64,000 nucleotides of DNA from Clostridium hydrogenum. GTDB taxonomy: Bacteria > Bacillota > Clostridia > Clostridiales > Clostridiaceae. The notes beneath the pieces were generated by a model that searched no databases, was not told the DNA's origin, and worked only from the letters and a program-made list of their open reading frames with translations. Each line of letters begins with the position of its first letter. Position 1 is the stretch's first letter. The stretch lies in NCBI RefSeq assembly GCF_021432385.1, contig NZ_JAEACT010000002.1, forward strand, positions 2,834,021 to 2,898,020. Direction: 5' to 3'. Of the stretch, positions 50,810 to 63,979 are shown piece by piece. The translations under genes were made by a program, and so were the position numbers.

Positions 50810-52708
50810 ATGAAAGCTAAAATTAATCTAAAAAAAGAACGGATATATCTATACTTAATTTTATTACTATCCTTTATACTAAATTTTTTTAACTTAGGTA
50901 TTGAGGGTTACGGCAATACATATTATGCAGCAGGTGTAAAAAGCATGCTTTTAAATTTTAAAAATTTCTTTTTTGTATCCTTTGATCCATCTGGCTTTGT
51001 AACAATTGATAAACCTCCAATAGGCTTTTGGCTTCAAGCAGTAAGTGCTAAAGTTCTTGGTTTTTCTGGCTTTAGCATAATTTTACCTCAAGCCTTATGC
51101 GGAGTTATTTCAGTATTTCTAATTTACTATATTATAAAGAATACCTTTGGAACAAATAAAGGTTTACTCGCTGCACTTTGCCTATCAGTAACCCCTATTT
51201 TCGTTGCTGCCAGCAGAAATAACACCATAGATAATGATCTTGTTTTATGCCTGCTACTATCAGTTTTATTTATTATAAAAGCAGTTAGAAGTGGTAGCTT
51301 GCGATTTCTTCTGCTTAGTTTTTTCTTTATTGGAGTGGGCTTTAATGTAAAGATGTCCGAAGCTTATCTCATACTTCCTGCATTGTATTTAAGCTATTTT
51401 CTTTATTCACGTTTAAGTCTAAAAAGAAGAACCATCAATTTATGTATAGCCACTGCTGTACTTATTGTAGTTTCTTTATCTTGGGCTTTAGCTGTAGATG
51501 CTGTACCTGCAAAAAATAGACCTTTTATTGGAAGTAGTACAAACAATACAGTTACTGAACTTATTTTAGGTCATAATGGTTTTGATAGGCTAAAGCTTGG
51601 AAATATATTCAAGTCATCTCATAGCCATAGAAAAGCAAACGTAAAATTAAAAAGTGCAAAAATCAGTAATGCAAATTTGTCTGGCTTAGGTAATGAATCT
51701 CAAACAGGTTTCACAAGACTTATTGGAAATAATGATATTTCGGATCAAATAGGTTTTCTTATCTCTATGGCAATTTTAGGATTTATAGCTGCGGCCTTAA
51801 AAGAGCAACTTGGTTTTTCCATTGATAATGAACGAAAAATGAGTTTACTTTTGTTTTTTATGTGGTTCTTAACTGAATTTATATTTTTCAGTTTCTCAAA
51901 AGGTTCTTTCCACACTTACTATCTAACCACTATGGCACCAGCTATTGCTGCTCTAACTGGAATAGGTACAATTGATATGATTAATTTTAAGGATAAAAAA
52001 GTTTTAATTTTCCCATTGTCAATAATCTTAACAGCTATAATTGAAATAACCATTTTATACTATAATCATACAAAATCAAGTGGATATATACCTATTATGC
52101 TATTGACTGCTGTAATCTGTTTAATATTTTCCACAATTTTCGTATTAAATACCTTAAGTAATAAAAACGCAAAGTTAGCTGCTAGTTTTGCCTTCGCTGG
52201 AATTTTAATTGCTCCAACTATTTGGTCGGCAACGCCAATATTTTTAAATATGAACTCTGGAAGTCCTTCCGCAGGGCTTGAACTTTATCATAATCCGCAT
52301 CCATTTAAAAATAAAGCTGCTGCAAACCCTAATTCAAAATTAGCCGTTTATTTAGAAAAAAATTCTGCTCATGAAAAATACCTTGTAGCTGTACCTTCCG
52401 CAACTACCTACGCCTCAAGCTTAATACTTGAAACAGATAAGCCTATAATGACCTTTGGAGGCTTTAGTGGTAATGATAAAATTATTTCTTTAAATAAATT
52501 TAAAAAGCTAGTTTATGCTGGAAAAATTAAATACGCAATACTATCTTCACAAAATAATGCTATTAAAGGAAATAATAAAGCTATAATAAATTGGATAAAA
52601 AGAACTGGAAAAATTGTTTCAAACCATAAATGGCAAAATACAAATTCCATTTCAAAAAATCCATCCAAACTCTATTATTTAAGCTTAAAACATTCAATTA
52701 AAATTTAG
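50810..52708 (+). CDS. GT39/ArnT-like polyprenyl-phosphate-dependent membrane glycosyltransferase
   Basis: The protein has 632 residues, with AAGGGGGC before the ATG. About ten or more hydrophobic helices fill the first 490 residues. Early YYAAGVKSMLLNFKNFFFVSFDPSGFVTIDKPPIGFW contains the DKPP motif typical of ArnT/PMT-family enzymes (YkcB-like), and SRNNTIDNDLVLCLLL matches the following conserved block. The soluble C-terminus (about 500-632) is extracellular. It would transfer a sugar from a polyprenyl-phosphate donor to an envelope acceptor; the acceptor is unknown. It is followed by the ABC-F gene after 123 bp. Confidence 0.82.
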   Translation: MKAKINLKKERIYLYLILLLSFILNFFNLGIEGYGNTYYAAGVKSMLLNFKNFFFVSFDPSGFVTIDKPPIGFWLQAVSAKVLGFSGFSIILPQALCGVISVFLIYYIIKNTFGTNKGLLAALCLSVTPIFVAASRNNTIDNDLVLCLLLSVLFIIKAVRSGSLRFLLLSFFFIGVGFNVKMSEAYLILPALYLSYFLYSRLSLKRRTINLCIATAVLIVVSLSWALAVDAVPAKNRPFIGSSTNNTVTELILGHNGFDRLKLGNIFKSSHSHRKANVKLKSAKISNANLSGLGNESQTGFTRLIGNNDISDQIGFLISMAILGFIAAALKEQLGFSIDNERKMSLLLFFMWFLTEFIFFSFSKGSFHTYYLTTMAPAIAALTGIGTIDMINFKDKKVLIFPLSIILTAIIEITILYYNHTKSSGYIPIMLLTAVICLIFSTIFVLNTLSNKNAKLAASFAFAGILIAPTIWSATPIFLNMNSGSPSAGLELYHNPHPFKNKAAANPNSKLAVYLEKNSAHEKYLVAVPSATTYASSLILETDKPIMTFGGFSGNDKIISLNKFKKLVYAGKIKYAILSSQNNAIKGNNKAIINWIKRTGKIVSNHKWQNTNSISKNPSKLYYLSLKHSIKI

Positions 52709-52831
52709 TTTCACAAAATAAAAGTTCAAGATGAATTCCTCACGTTTTTATGATATAATCTTAACTAACTGCGGAATTTTATCAAAATTGATTATATATC
52801 ACTAAAATTTAAATTTAGGGAGGACAATCTT

Positions 52832-54424
52832 GTGATAACTGTAACTAATGTAAGTTTAAGATATGGAGAAAGAAAACTATTTGAAGATGTAAATTTAAAA
52901 TTTACCCCTGGAAACTGCTATGGAGTTATTGGTGCCAATGGTGCTGGTAAAAGTACATTCCTTAAAATATTATCTGGAGAAATTGAACCAAATACAGGTG
53001 ATGTATCAATTCCTTCAGGCACCAGAATGTCTGTTTTAAAGCAGGACCATTTCCAATATGACGCTTATGAAGTTTTAGAAACTGTAATAATGGGAAATGA
53101 AAGACTTTATTCTATAATGAAGGAAAAAGATGCTCTATATGCAAAACCAGATTTTAATGATGAAGACGGTATTAAAGCCTCTCAACTTGAAGGTGAATTT
53201 GCTGAACTAAACGGATGGGAAGCTGAATCTGAAGCTGCAACCTTACTTCAAGGTCTTGGCATAGATACTTCTTATCATAACAAAATGATGTCTGAACTTG
53301 GCGGTGCTGAAAAGGTTAAAGTTCTTCTTGCACAGGCTCTTTTCGGAAACCCTGGAATACTTCTTCTAGATGAGCCTACAAACCACTTAGACATAAAATC
53401 AATAAACTGGCTTGAAGAATTTTTAATAAATTTTGAAGGTACAGTAATAGTAGTATCCCATGATAGACATTTCTTAAACAAAGTATGTACTACTATGGCA
53501 GACGTTGACTTTGGAAAAATAAAATTATATGTTGGAAACTACGACTTCTGGTATGAATCAAGCCAATTAGCTCTCCAAATGGCAAAGGATCAAAACAAGA
53601 AGAAGGAAGAAAAGATTAAAGAACTTCAAGACTTTATCGCAAGATTTAGCGCTAATGCCTCTAAATCAAAGCAAGCAACTTCACGTAAAAAAATGCTTGA
53701 TAAAATCAACTTAGACGACATTCAACCTTCCAGCAGAAAATATCCTTTTGTTGGTTTTAAACCTGAAAGAGAAGCTGGAAATGACATACTTACAGTGGAT
53801 GGCATAAGCAAAACAATAGATGGAGAAAAAGTTCTTAGCAATGTAAGCTTTATCGTTTCAAAGGATGATAAAATTGCCTTTGTAGGAGATAATGAAATTG
53901 CAATAACTACATTATTTAAAATCTTAACTGGTGAGATGGAACCGGACAGCGGAAGCTTTAAATGGGGTATAACTATAACTACTTCATATTTTCCAAAGGA
54001 CAACTCTGAATTCTTTAATGATGTCGATTTAAGCTTAGTAGATTGGCTTCGTCAATATTCAGATGAAAAATCAGAAAGCTACCTAAGAGGTTTCCTTGGA
54101 AGAATGCTATTCTCAGGAGATGAAGCTTTAAAACAAGCGAGCGTGTTATCCGGAGGAGAAAAAGTTAGATGCATGCTTTCAAAAATGATGTTAAGCAGCG
54201 CAAATGTTCTTCTTTTAGATCAGCCAACAAATCACTTAGACCTTGAATCAATTACAGCTTTAAATAATGGACTTCGTGATTTTAAAGGTAATCTTTTATT
54301 TGCTTCACACGACCATCAGTTTATTGATACTATTGCAAACAGAATTATAGAAATAACTGACAGCGGAATAATTGATAAGAGAATGACTTATGATGAATAT
54401 TTAGAAGCTATGGGTAGAAACTAA
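52832..54424 (+). CDS. ABC-F family ATPase (YbiT-like) with degenerate second nucleotide site
   Basis: The protein has 530 residues from a GTG start, with GGGAGG before it. Two ABC domains in tandem and no membrane segments, as in ABC-F translation factors that act on the ribosome. The first domain has an intact Walker A (GANGAGKST) and Walker B (LLLDEPTNHLD) but an altered signature (LGGAEKVK). The second has a normal signature (LSGGEKVR), but Walker A reads GDNEIAITT (352-360, no Lys) and Walker B reads LLLDQPTNHLD with Q464 in place of the catalytic Glu. So only one composite site is likely to hydrolyse ATP. Confidence 0.9.
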   Translation: MITVTNVSLRYGERKLFEDVNLKFTPGNCYGVIGANGAGKSTFLKILSGEIEPNTGDVSIPSGTRMSVLKQDHFQYDAYEVLETVIMGNERLYSIMKEKDALYAKPDFNDEDGIKASQLEGEFAELNGWEAESEAATLLQGLGIDTSYHNKMMSELGGAEKVKVLLAQALFGNPGILLLDEPTNHLDIKSINWLEEFLINFEGTVIVVSHDRHFLNKVCTTMADVDFGKIKLYVGNYDFWYESSQLALQMAKDQNKKKEEKIKELQDFIARFSANASKSKQATSRKKMLDKINLDDIQPSSRKYPFVGFKPEREAGNDILTVDGISKTIDGEKVLSNVSFIVSKDDKIAFVGDNEIAITTLFKILTGEMEPDSGSFKWGITITTSYFPKDNSEFFNDVDLSLVDWLRQYSDEKSESYLRGFLGRMLFSGDEALKQASVLSGGEKVRCMLSKMMLSSANVLLLDQPTNHLDLESITALNNGLRDFKGNLLFASHDHQFIDTIANRIIEITDSGIIDKRMTYDEYLEAMGRN

Positions 54425-54462
54425 AAATAAAAGTGCGAAAACTTTTCGCACTTTTATTTTTA
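54421..54462. terminator. bidirectional rho-independent terminator
   Basis: AAAAATAAAAGTGCGAAAA pairs perfectly with TTTTCGCACTTTTATTTTT around a very short loop, between the convergent ABC-F gene and the His-rich protein gene. A/T tracts on both sides suit both directions. Confidence 0.9.
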
Positions 54463-55059
54463 GTAATTATTTGCATCAATTTGAGGTAAATCCTCTAATG
54501 ATTGTAGTAAAGTGTCATCTGCATCACTTGATGAAGTATCTGATGACTGAGATAAACTATTCAATGCTTGTATTAAACTATCTGTTTCATCTTGAGTTGA
54601 GCCGTCTACAGCTTGGACTGTATCTTGTGTCTGCGCTACATGATGATGGTGTGAAGCCTTAAAAGCACTTTGAATAGAATCTGCTTGATTTTGAGAAATT
54701 GTTCCATTAGCTACTAAACCACTTATTGGATTAGTTGGTTTGCTGCCACTGCTACCATATGCTCCTGACGATATGGAATTTGCTTGCCTCGCAGCCTCAA
54801 AGGCACTTTGAATAGCAGTTTCTTGATCTTGTGAGATTGTTCCATTGGCTACCAAACTATCAAGTATCCCTGGTGTTTTAGAAGTAGGATCAGTGCTTGA
54901 TACTTGAGAAGTTTGGTTACTCAATTGAATTGAATCTGAATCCTGTGATTGGTTCTTATGATGATGGTGATGATGAACTCTTTGTGCATCTTGAACCTGT
55001 GAATTAGCTTGAACATTATACAAGCTTGATGAATTTGTTGTACTACTTACTGTGCTCAT
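54460..55059 (-). CDS. unknown low-complexity His-rich protein with tandem LVANGTISQxQ repeats
   Basis: The protein has 199 residues from ATG 55059; an ATG at 55065 is only 2 nt from AAAGGAG. I do not recognise a characterised family. It is rich in Ser, Gln, Asn and Asp, with no membrane segment and no clear signal peptide. HHHHHH at 29-34 and SHHHH later are natural histidine runs. Two similar units, SLVANGTISQDQETAIQSAF and GLVANGTISQNQADSIQSAF, each look like a short helix-turn-helix pair. The C-terminus is acidic (SSDADDTLLQSLEDLPQID). Metal binding is possible from the histidines. Confidence 0.6.
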   Translation of the reverse strand: MSTVSSTTNSSSLYNVQANSQVQDAQRVHHHHHHKNQSQDSDSIQLSNQTSQVSSTDPTSKTPGILDSLVANGTISQDQETAIQSAFEAARQANSISSGAYGSSGSKPTNPISGLVANGTISQNQADSIQSAFKASHHHHVAQTQDTVQAVDGSTQDETDSLIQALNSLSQSSDTSSSDADDTLLQSLEDLPQIDANNY

Positions 55060-55211
55060 ATTCATTTCTCCTTTGCATATCTTAATTTATATAATTCTCC
55101 ATAATTTTAACATATCAATATATTTATAAATCAATAATTAAATTAAGATACAATTAACAAAGTATAAACTTGTTACTTAGTTTATAAAAAATACAAATTA
55201 AATATGAAAAA

Positions 55212-55256
55212 ACTATAAAAAAAGTGCGGATTTTTATTCCAACACTTTTTTATAGC
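55212..55256 (-). terminator. rho-independent terminator of the acetolactate decarboxylase gene
   Basis: CTATAAAAAAAGTG and CACTTTTTTATAG pair around a loop of about 18 nt. It is 7 bp past the minus-strand stop codon. The strand has a moderate T-rich tail. Confidence 0.6.
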
Positions 55257-55262
55257 TCAATA

Positions 55263-55979
55263 CTAACTTTCCACCTTATTTATTTCATCTTTTCTATCCA
55301 CAGCTTCCATATTATAAAAGGTTTCGTTTTCTGGAAGCTCCATTCTAAAACAAGAACAGTTTTGTACAATTACTTTTGCACTTTTTATTGCACATTCACT
55401 TATATGCCCACCAATTTTTCTATCTTTACTTATAAAGTGAAAATGATATCCAGGGACATTTAAGCCTTCTACATAATCTGGACATCTAAAACCTATAATA
55501 TCTCCTTCAATATTGTTATATTCAAATATTGGTTGAGTTTTAACCACTTCTGCCATTGGCCTATATGGCTTTTGTTGTTTTACAACAGTTCTTGTTTTTA
55601 TATAATCAAATTCTCCTTTTATATGAAAAGCATAAAATATATTCTTACTTTCAATTAAACTATCTAGCTTTTCCTTTACCTCGTTATAACAAGCACATTT
55701 TTCTATATCATATGTACTATAATTTTCAAGCTTGGTTACCACAGCAAAAGGTGCTGTTACATTTTTATCACATACATACATGCTTCCATCTGGTCTTGTT
55801 CTGTAAAAAATACCATTTAAAAGTGTCAACTCTCCATCTAAATCTTTAAAGGTTCCTAAACCAAAATCACCTTTTTTAAGAAGCTTATTTAATGACACAC
55901 AGCCATCATACAACCCTGAGACTAATGCATTTATGGTTGACATTTGGTATATGTGATTTGGAATTTTATCTTCATTCAT
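55263..55979 (-). CDS. budA: alpha-acetolactate decarboxylase
   Basis: The protein has 238 residues from ATG 55979, with GAAAGG upstream. It converts alpha-acetolactate to acetoin, a neutral fermentation product that also limits acidification. Motifs: YQMSTINALVSGLYDG, FGLGTFKDLDGELTLLNGIFY, and the zinc-site histidines in PGYHFHFISKDRKIGGHI. Length is normal. It is followed by an ABC exporter gene 25 bp upstream on the same strand; the two may share a transcript, but a functional tie is not obvious. Confidence 0.95.
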   Translation of the reverse strand: MNEDKIPNHIYQMSTINALVSGLYDGCVSLNKLLKKGDFGLGTFKDLDGELTLLNGIFYRTRPDGSMYVCDKNVTAPFAVVTKLENYSTYDIEKCACYNEVKEKLDSLIESKNIFYAFHIKGEFDYIKTRTVVKQQKPYRPMAEVVKTQPIFEYNNIEGDIIGFRCPDYVEGLNVPGYHFHFISKDRKIGGHISECAIKSAKVIVQNCSCFRMELPENETFYNMEAVDRKDEINKVES

Positions 55980-56004
55980 CTTTATCAACCTTTCACTATA
56001 TAAG

Positions 56005-57750
56005 TTAACTCACTGAATCCAGTCCCTCAAATTGCATATTGTAGTAATACGCGTATATTCCTTCTTTTTTCAGAAGTTCACTGTGATTTCCTCTTTCCTG
56101 TATTCCCTCATTGTTAATAACTATTATTTCATCTGCATTTCTTATGGTACTTAATCTATGAGCAATAACTATTGTAGTCCTATTTTTTGAAAGCTTTTCT
56201 AAAGAATTTTGAATATATCTTTCACTTTCATTATCTAAGGCTGAAGTTGCCTCGTCCAAAATCAATATTGGAGGATTTTTTAGGAATACCCTTGCTATAG
56301 AAATTCTCTGCTTTTGTCCACCTGAAAGCCTAACTCCTCTTTCTCCAACATAAGTATCATAACCATTTTCCATCTGCATTATATAATCATGTATATTTGC
56401 TTCTTTTGCAGCTTCAATTATTTCTTCATCAGTAGCACCAGGTTTACCGTAACCTATATTTTCTTTTATGGTTCCAGCAAACATGTATACATCCTGCTGG
56501 ACAACCCCAATAGAGTTTCTTAAAGATTCAAGCTTTACATCTCTTATATCCTGTCCATCTACTATTATTGCACCATTGGTTACATCATAAAATCTTGGTA
56601 GAAGTGAGCAAAGAGTTGTTTTTCCTCCGCCTGATGGTCCTACCAAAGCAATATTTTTACCAGCTTGTATGTTTATATTTATATGTTCAAGTACATATTC
56701 TTTTTGGTCATAACTAAAGGATACATCCTTAAATTCTATATTTCCCTTTACATTTTCTAATATTACTGCATCTTCTTTATCCTTAATTTCTGGCTGTGTC
56801 TCCATAACCTCAATAAATCTTTTAAAACCTGCATATCCCTTTTGAAATTGCTCTGTAAAATTAATAAGAACATCTATAGGATTAATAAATATGTTTATAT
56901 ATAGCGCATAAATAGCTAAATCAGTAATTTTAAGCGATCCATTTGCTATAAATATTCCGCCTGAAACTATTATTGATATATACAATGCACCTTGAAAGAA
57001 AGAATTTCCTGCAATATATTTTCCCATTGCTGTATAACTTTCTACCTTTGTTTCTAAATACTTATCATTTGATTTACTAAACTTTTTCTTTTCAAGCTTT
57101 TCATTTGCAAAGGATTTTACAACTCTAATACCAGATAAGCTGTCTTGAATTCTTGTATTTACATCTGCAATCTTTCTTCTATTCTCCATAAATATTCTTT
57201 TCATATTTTTATTTTGAACTACAGCAACAATCACCATAACTGCTGTAACTGCACATAAAATCAATGTCATTTTTACATTTATTGTAAAAAGAATAATAAA
57301 GGAACCTATTATTTTTAATGCAGAAATAAATATATTTTCTGGACCATGATGTGCAAGTTCTGATATATCAAATAAATCCGATATAAGCTTTGACATCATT
57401 TCTCCCGTATTATTTTTGTCATAATATGAAAATGGAAGTATTTGAAGATGGTTAAATAAATCTTCCCTCATATTACTTTCCATTCTAGCTCCCATAATAT
57501 GTCCCCAGGAAGCTATAAAATATTGACAGAAATATTTTACTATATAGATAACAACAAGACCTATTCCAATATATCCAATTGTATTTAAAATAATACTTTT
57601 ATCTTTTAAGAAAAAGGTTTTTGAAAGATAATTAAGTATAATTGGAAAAGATAAATCAATAACAGAAACAATTATTGCACAAAACATATCCATAAAAAAA
57701 AGAAAACTATATGGTTTATAGTATTTTAAAAACTTTTTCCAAATATTCAT
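56005..57750 (-). CDS. ABC exporter with fused membrane and ATPase domains
   Basis: The protein has 581 residues, with AAGGGGGGA before the ATG. Six transmembrane helices in the first 310 residues, then an ATPase with Walker A GPSGGGKTTL, signature LSGGQKQRISIARVF, Walker B ILILDEATSALD and H-loop AHRLSTI. This is the homodimeric or heterodimeric multidrug/lipid exporter type (MsbA/LmrA-like). Substrate unknown. Confidence 0.92.
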   Translation of the reverse strand: MNIWKKFLKYYKPYSFLFFMDMFCAIIVSVIDLSFPIILNYLSKTFFLKDKSIILNTIGYIGIGLVVIYIVKYFCQYFIASWGHIMGARMESNMREDLFNHLQILPFSYYDKNNTGEMMSKLISDLFDISELAHHGPENIFISALKIIGSFIILFTINVKMTLILCAVTAVMVIVAVVQNKNMKRIFMENRRKIADVNTRIQDSLSGIRVVKSFANEKLEKKKFSKSNDKYLETKVESYTAMGKYIAGNSFFQGALYISIIVSGGIFIANGSLKITDLAIYALYINIFINPIDVLINFTEQFQKGYAGFKRFIEVMETQPEIKDKEDAVILENVKGNIEFKDVSFSYDQKEYVLEHININIQAGKNIALVGPSGGGKTTLCSLLPRFYDVTNGAIIVDGQDIRDVKLESLRNSIGVVQQDVYMFAGTIKENIGYGKPGATDEEIIEAAKEANIHDYIMQMENGYDTYVGERGVRLSGGQKQRISIARVFLKNPPILILDEATSALDNESERYIQNSLEKLSKNRTTIVIAHRLSTIRNADEIIVINNEGIQERGNHSELLKKEGIYAYYYNMQFEGLDSVS

Positions 57751-57979
57751 AAAATAAAGTCCCCCCTTAATATGCTCTTAATTATATCATAGTTTTTTTC
57801 ACCTTTCCACTTTAATGATATTGAGTATTAATTAATAATATTTTTCAGCAAAGCCTTCCTATTTAAAACTATAATGCATAAAATTACATTGTTAACTTTA
57901 TCTCAATGCTATACAGATATACGCATAGATTACGAAAATTTAGTATGAAATAATTATTATATAATAGATTGGAGATATA

Positions 57980-58786
57980 ATGGATAGCTTTAGTGATATG
58001 CACTTTAAAAAATATTCTGATTTACTATATAAAAAAGTAGGGATATTTATAAGCCAAAATAAACGTGAAACATTTAAAATGAAAATTGATAAATCTATGG
58101 CAAAACAAAAACTTAAATCTTACGATGAGCATTTAAGTTATCTGCAAAAAAAAGATTCCGCAGAATACTTTCAACAATTTGTAAATGACATAACTACAAA
58201 TACCACTGAATTTTTTAGAGAAAAAGAGCATTTTGATTTTATAGAACAAAATTTAAAAACAATTCTTAAAAATAATCCTAGGATTTTAAATTCAGGTGAA
58301 ATAAGAATTTGGAGTGCAGGTTGCTCTTCTGGTCAAGAACCTGTCACTTTATCAATATTTTTTAAGGAATGCTTTAGAAACAAAATTGATGTAAAAATTT
58401 TAGCTACAGATATAGATAGTAAGATATTATCAGAAGCCATTAAAGGTAAATATTCCTTTGCTACTTGTGAGACTATCCCAAAATCAATCTTGCTAAAATA
58501 TTTTCACAAAACTGGTGAGACCTTTTCCGTTAATGAAGAAATCAAGGAAAGTATTACATATAGACATTTTAACTTGATGAATGATTATAACTTCAAAAAA
58601 GGTTTTGATATTATATTTTGCAGAAATGTAATGATCTATTTCGATAATGCTATTCAACAAAAATTAGCAGACAAATTTTACAATCAGCTTATACCTGGAG
58701 GTCTATTATTTATTAGTCATTCAGAAAGCTTATTAAATAAAACACACAATTATAAATATCTTGGTCCTGCAATCTATATGAAGTAA
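57980..58786 (+). CDS. cheR: chemotaxis protein methyltransferase CheR
   Basis: The protein has 268 residues, with TTGGAGATAT before the ATG. The N-terminal helical domain is followed by a SAM-binding domain with IRIWSAGCSSGQEPVTLSI, DVKILATDIDSKIL and FDIIFCRNVMIYFD, all typical of CheR. It methylates glutamates on chemoreceptors. First gene of the cheR-cheA-cheB-cheW-mcp operon. Confidence 0.95.
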   Translation: MDSFSDMHFKKYSDLLYKKVGIFISQNKRETFKMKIDKSMAKQKLKSYDEHLSYLQKKDSAEYFQQFVNDITTNTTEFFREKEHFDFIEQNLKTILKNNPRILNSGEIRIWSAGCSSGQEPVTLSIFFKECFRNKIDVKILATDIDSKILSEAIKGKYSFATCETIPKSILLKYFHKTGETFSVNEEIKESITYRHFNLMNDYNFKKGFDIIFCRNVMIYFDNAIQQKLADKFYNQLIPGGLLFISHSESLLNKTHNYKYLGPAIYMK

Positions 58787-58821
58787 CTTAACCCTAACTA
58801 CAAGGAGTTGAAAGGAAAGAC

Positions 58822-61859
<3,038 letters not shown>

Positions 61860-61883
61860 TTCATTAAGTTTGGAGGCGAAAAA

Positions 61884-62351
61884 ATGTCATTAAATCTAAA
61901 TAAGTTCCTTACTTTCACCCTTGGCGATGAATATTATGGGATACCAATTTTAAATGTTAAAGAAATAATAGGTTTGCTCACTATAACTCATGTACCAAGC
62001 ATGCCTAAGTTCATAAAGGGTATCATTAATTTAAGGGGCAAAATTATTCCTGTAATGGACTTAAGATTAAAACTAGGAAATGAAAGCAAAACATACAATA
62101 ATAGAACCTGCATAATAGTAATAGAAATAGATTTTTCAGATAAAATTAGATTGATAGGTCTTATAGTTGATGCAGTATCAGAAGTTTTAGAGTTAAATAA
62201 TAATGATATAGAATTACCACAAGCATGCTTAGGAAATACAAATGAAGATTATTTAACAGGAATAGGCAAAATAAAAGATAAAGTTATTTTAATTTTAGAC
62301 CCTACAAAAATGTTATCAGCAAAAGAAAAAGAAAGTCTTCAAAAATCTTAA
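61884..62351 (+). CDS. cheW: chemotaxis coupling protein CheW
   Basis: The protein has 155 residues, with TTTGGAGGCG before the ATG. A two-subdomain CheW fold: FTLGDEYYGIPILNVKEII, VPSMPKFIKGIINLRGKIIPVMDLR and LIVDAVSEVLEL are standard. It links receptors to CheA. It lies 25 bp after cheB and 22 bp before the receptor gene. Confidence 0.95.
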   Translation: MSLNLNKFLTFTLGDEYYGIPILNVKEIIGLLTITHVPSMPKFIKGIINLRGKIIPVMDLRLKLGNESKTYNNRTCIIVIEIDFSDKIRLIGLIVDAVSEVLELNNNDIELPQACLGNTNEDYLTGIGKIKDKVILILDPTKMLSAKEKESLQKS

Positions 62352-62373
62352 AATAAACGGAGGATAAAAAATC

Positions 62374-63969
62374 ATGAATTTTAATACTTGGAAAGTAAAA
62401 AACAAAATCATATTAAGCATAGTTCTTTCATTTGTAATGTTCCTAGCAATGGGCCTAGTTGCCATTATCTCAACTGGTAAAGTATACACAAATGCCGATT
62501 ATATAGTCAAAAATAGCATACCTAGTATTGATACCGCACACAGTATAAATACACTGACTTCAGATTATGAGGTTCTACAATATAGACATATCATTTCAAC
62601 TGACAAAAATGAAATGGCAAATTTAGAAAAAATGATGAGCGATAAAAATAATCAAATACAACAACTTATTCAACGATATAACAGCGATTTAATTACAAAT
62701 GACCAGGATAGAGCAATAATAAATACCGTTAAAACAAAATGGGATAATTATATGAGCATAAGCACTCAAGTTATTTCATTAAGCAGAGATTTAAAAACAG
62801 ATGCCGCAATGGCGCTTATGACTGGGCAAGGAACCTCTAATTTTGATGAAGCTAGTTCAGCTTTAAATAACCTAGTTTCTTTTAATCAAAAACTTGCAAA
62901 TGATAATGGTCAAGCTCTTAGCTCAACTTATACTGTTACTAAAACATCTGTTTTAATATTTTTATGTGTAGGAATTGCCGCATTATTAATAGTCAATATT
63001 TTAATTCTTTTGTCTATTACTAAACCATTAGCTATAAATTCAGATAAACTAGATCAAGCTGCAAAAATGATTGCAGGTGCTTCAATCCAATTATCTGCAT
63101 CAAGTCAGCAGCTTGCAGAGGCTAGTTCAGAACAAGCAGCCTCTATTGAAGAAGTTTCCGCGACCATGGATGAATCTTCTTCTATGGTAATGCAAAGCAC
63201 TGAAAATACAAGACAAGCTTCAATTCTTGCAAATCAGGCAAATGAGGCAGCTGGTATTGCAAGTACTGAAATGAAAGATATGATGACTTCTATGGACGAG
63301 ATTAAAGATTCTAGTTCTGAAATCTCAAAAATAATAAAAGTAATTGATGAAATAGCCTTCCAAACAAATATATTGGCACTTAATGCAGCAGTTGAAGCTG
63401 CTAGGGCTGGAGATGCCGGAAAAGGTTTTGCAGTTGTTGCTGAAGAAGTAAGAACTTTGGCTCAAAGAAGTGCTGATGCGGCTAAAAACACAGCAACTAT
63501 TATTGAAAAAAATATTCAATTATCAAGCCGTGGCGGTGAGGTTTCAATAAAAGTAAATAATTCATTAGTTGATATTTCTACTAGAGTTAATAAATTAAAT
63601 GACCTTATTTCTGAAATAACAGCTGCAAGCCAAGAGCAAGCTCAAGGAATTGAACAAGTAAATAAAGCTATAAGTCAAATGGAATCTGTTACGCAACAAA
63701 ATGCTGCAACTGCAGAAGAAAGTGCCTCTGCCGCAGAAGAATTAACAATGCAAGCTACTACACTTGAAAATGTGGTTGAAAATTTAACATTAATGGTAAA
63801 AGGATTAAATGCTTTAAATAAAAATCAATTTACTTCAAGTAAGCAAGTGAATAAACCTAAAAATAACCATGCTGCTTTTACTACCCAAAAGCTTAATTTA
63901 AATAAAAACAAAAAAGCGGCATTAAATCCTGAAAATATAATACCTTTAGATGAGGATGATGATTTTTAA
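62374..63969 (+). CDS. methyl-accepting chemotaxis protein of the che operon
   Basis: The protein has 531 residues, with GGAGGATAAA before the ATG. Two membrane helices (about 12-32 and 190-213) enclose a four-helix-bundle sensor of about 160 residues. The HAMP is short or degenerate ([22 protein letters not shown]). The signalling domain has the tip [42 protein letters not shown]. The tail is basic and ends acidic (PLDEDDDF), without a recognisable CheR-binding pentapeptide. It is the last gene seen in the operon. Confidence 0.93.
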   Translation: MNFNTWKVKNKIILSIVLSFVMFLAMGLVAIISTGKVYTNADYIVKNSIPSIDTAHSINTLTSDYEVLQYRHIISTDKNEMANLEKMMSDKNNQIQQLIQRYNSDLITNDQDRAIINTVKTKWDNYMSISTQVISLSRDLKTDAAMALMTGQGTSNFDEASSALNNLVSFNQKLANDNGQALSSTYTVTKTSVLIFLCVGIAALLIVNILILLSITKPLAINSDKLDQAAKMIAGASIQLSASSQQLAEASSEQAASIEEVSATMDESSSMVMQSTENTRQASILANQANEAAGIASTEMKDMMTSMDEIKDSSSEISKIIKVIDEIAFQTNILALNAAVEAARAGDAGKGFAVVAEEVRTLAQRSADAAKNTATIIEKNIQLSSRGGEVSIKVNNSLVDISTRVNKLNDLISEITAASQEQAQGIEQVNKAISQMESVTQQNAATAEESASAAEELTMQATTLENVVENLTLMVKGLNALNKNQFTSSKQVNKPKNNHAAFTTQKLNLNKNKKAALNPENIIPLDEDDDF

Positions 63970-63979
63970 ATTTAAAAAA

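Noticed and set aside
54970..54990. Hexahistidine run as a cloning artefact
   Set aside because: It is embedded in a natural low-complexity protein with a second His run and normal flanking genes and terminators.
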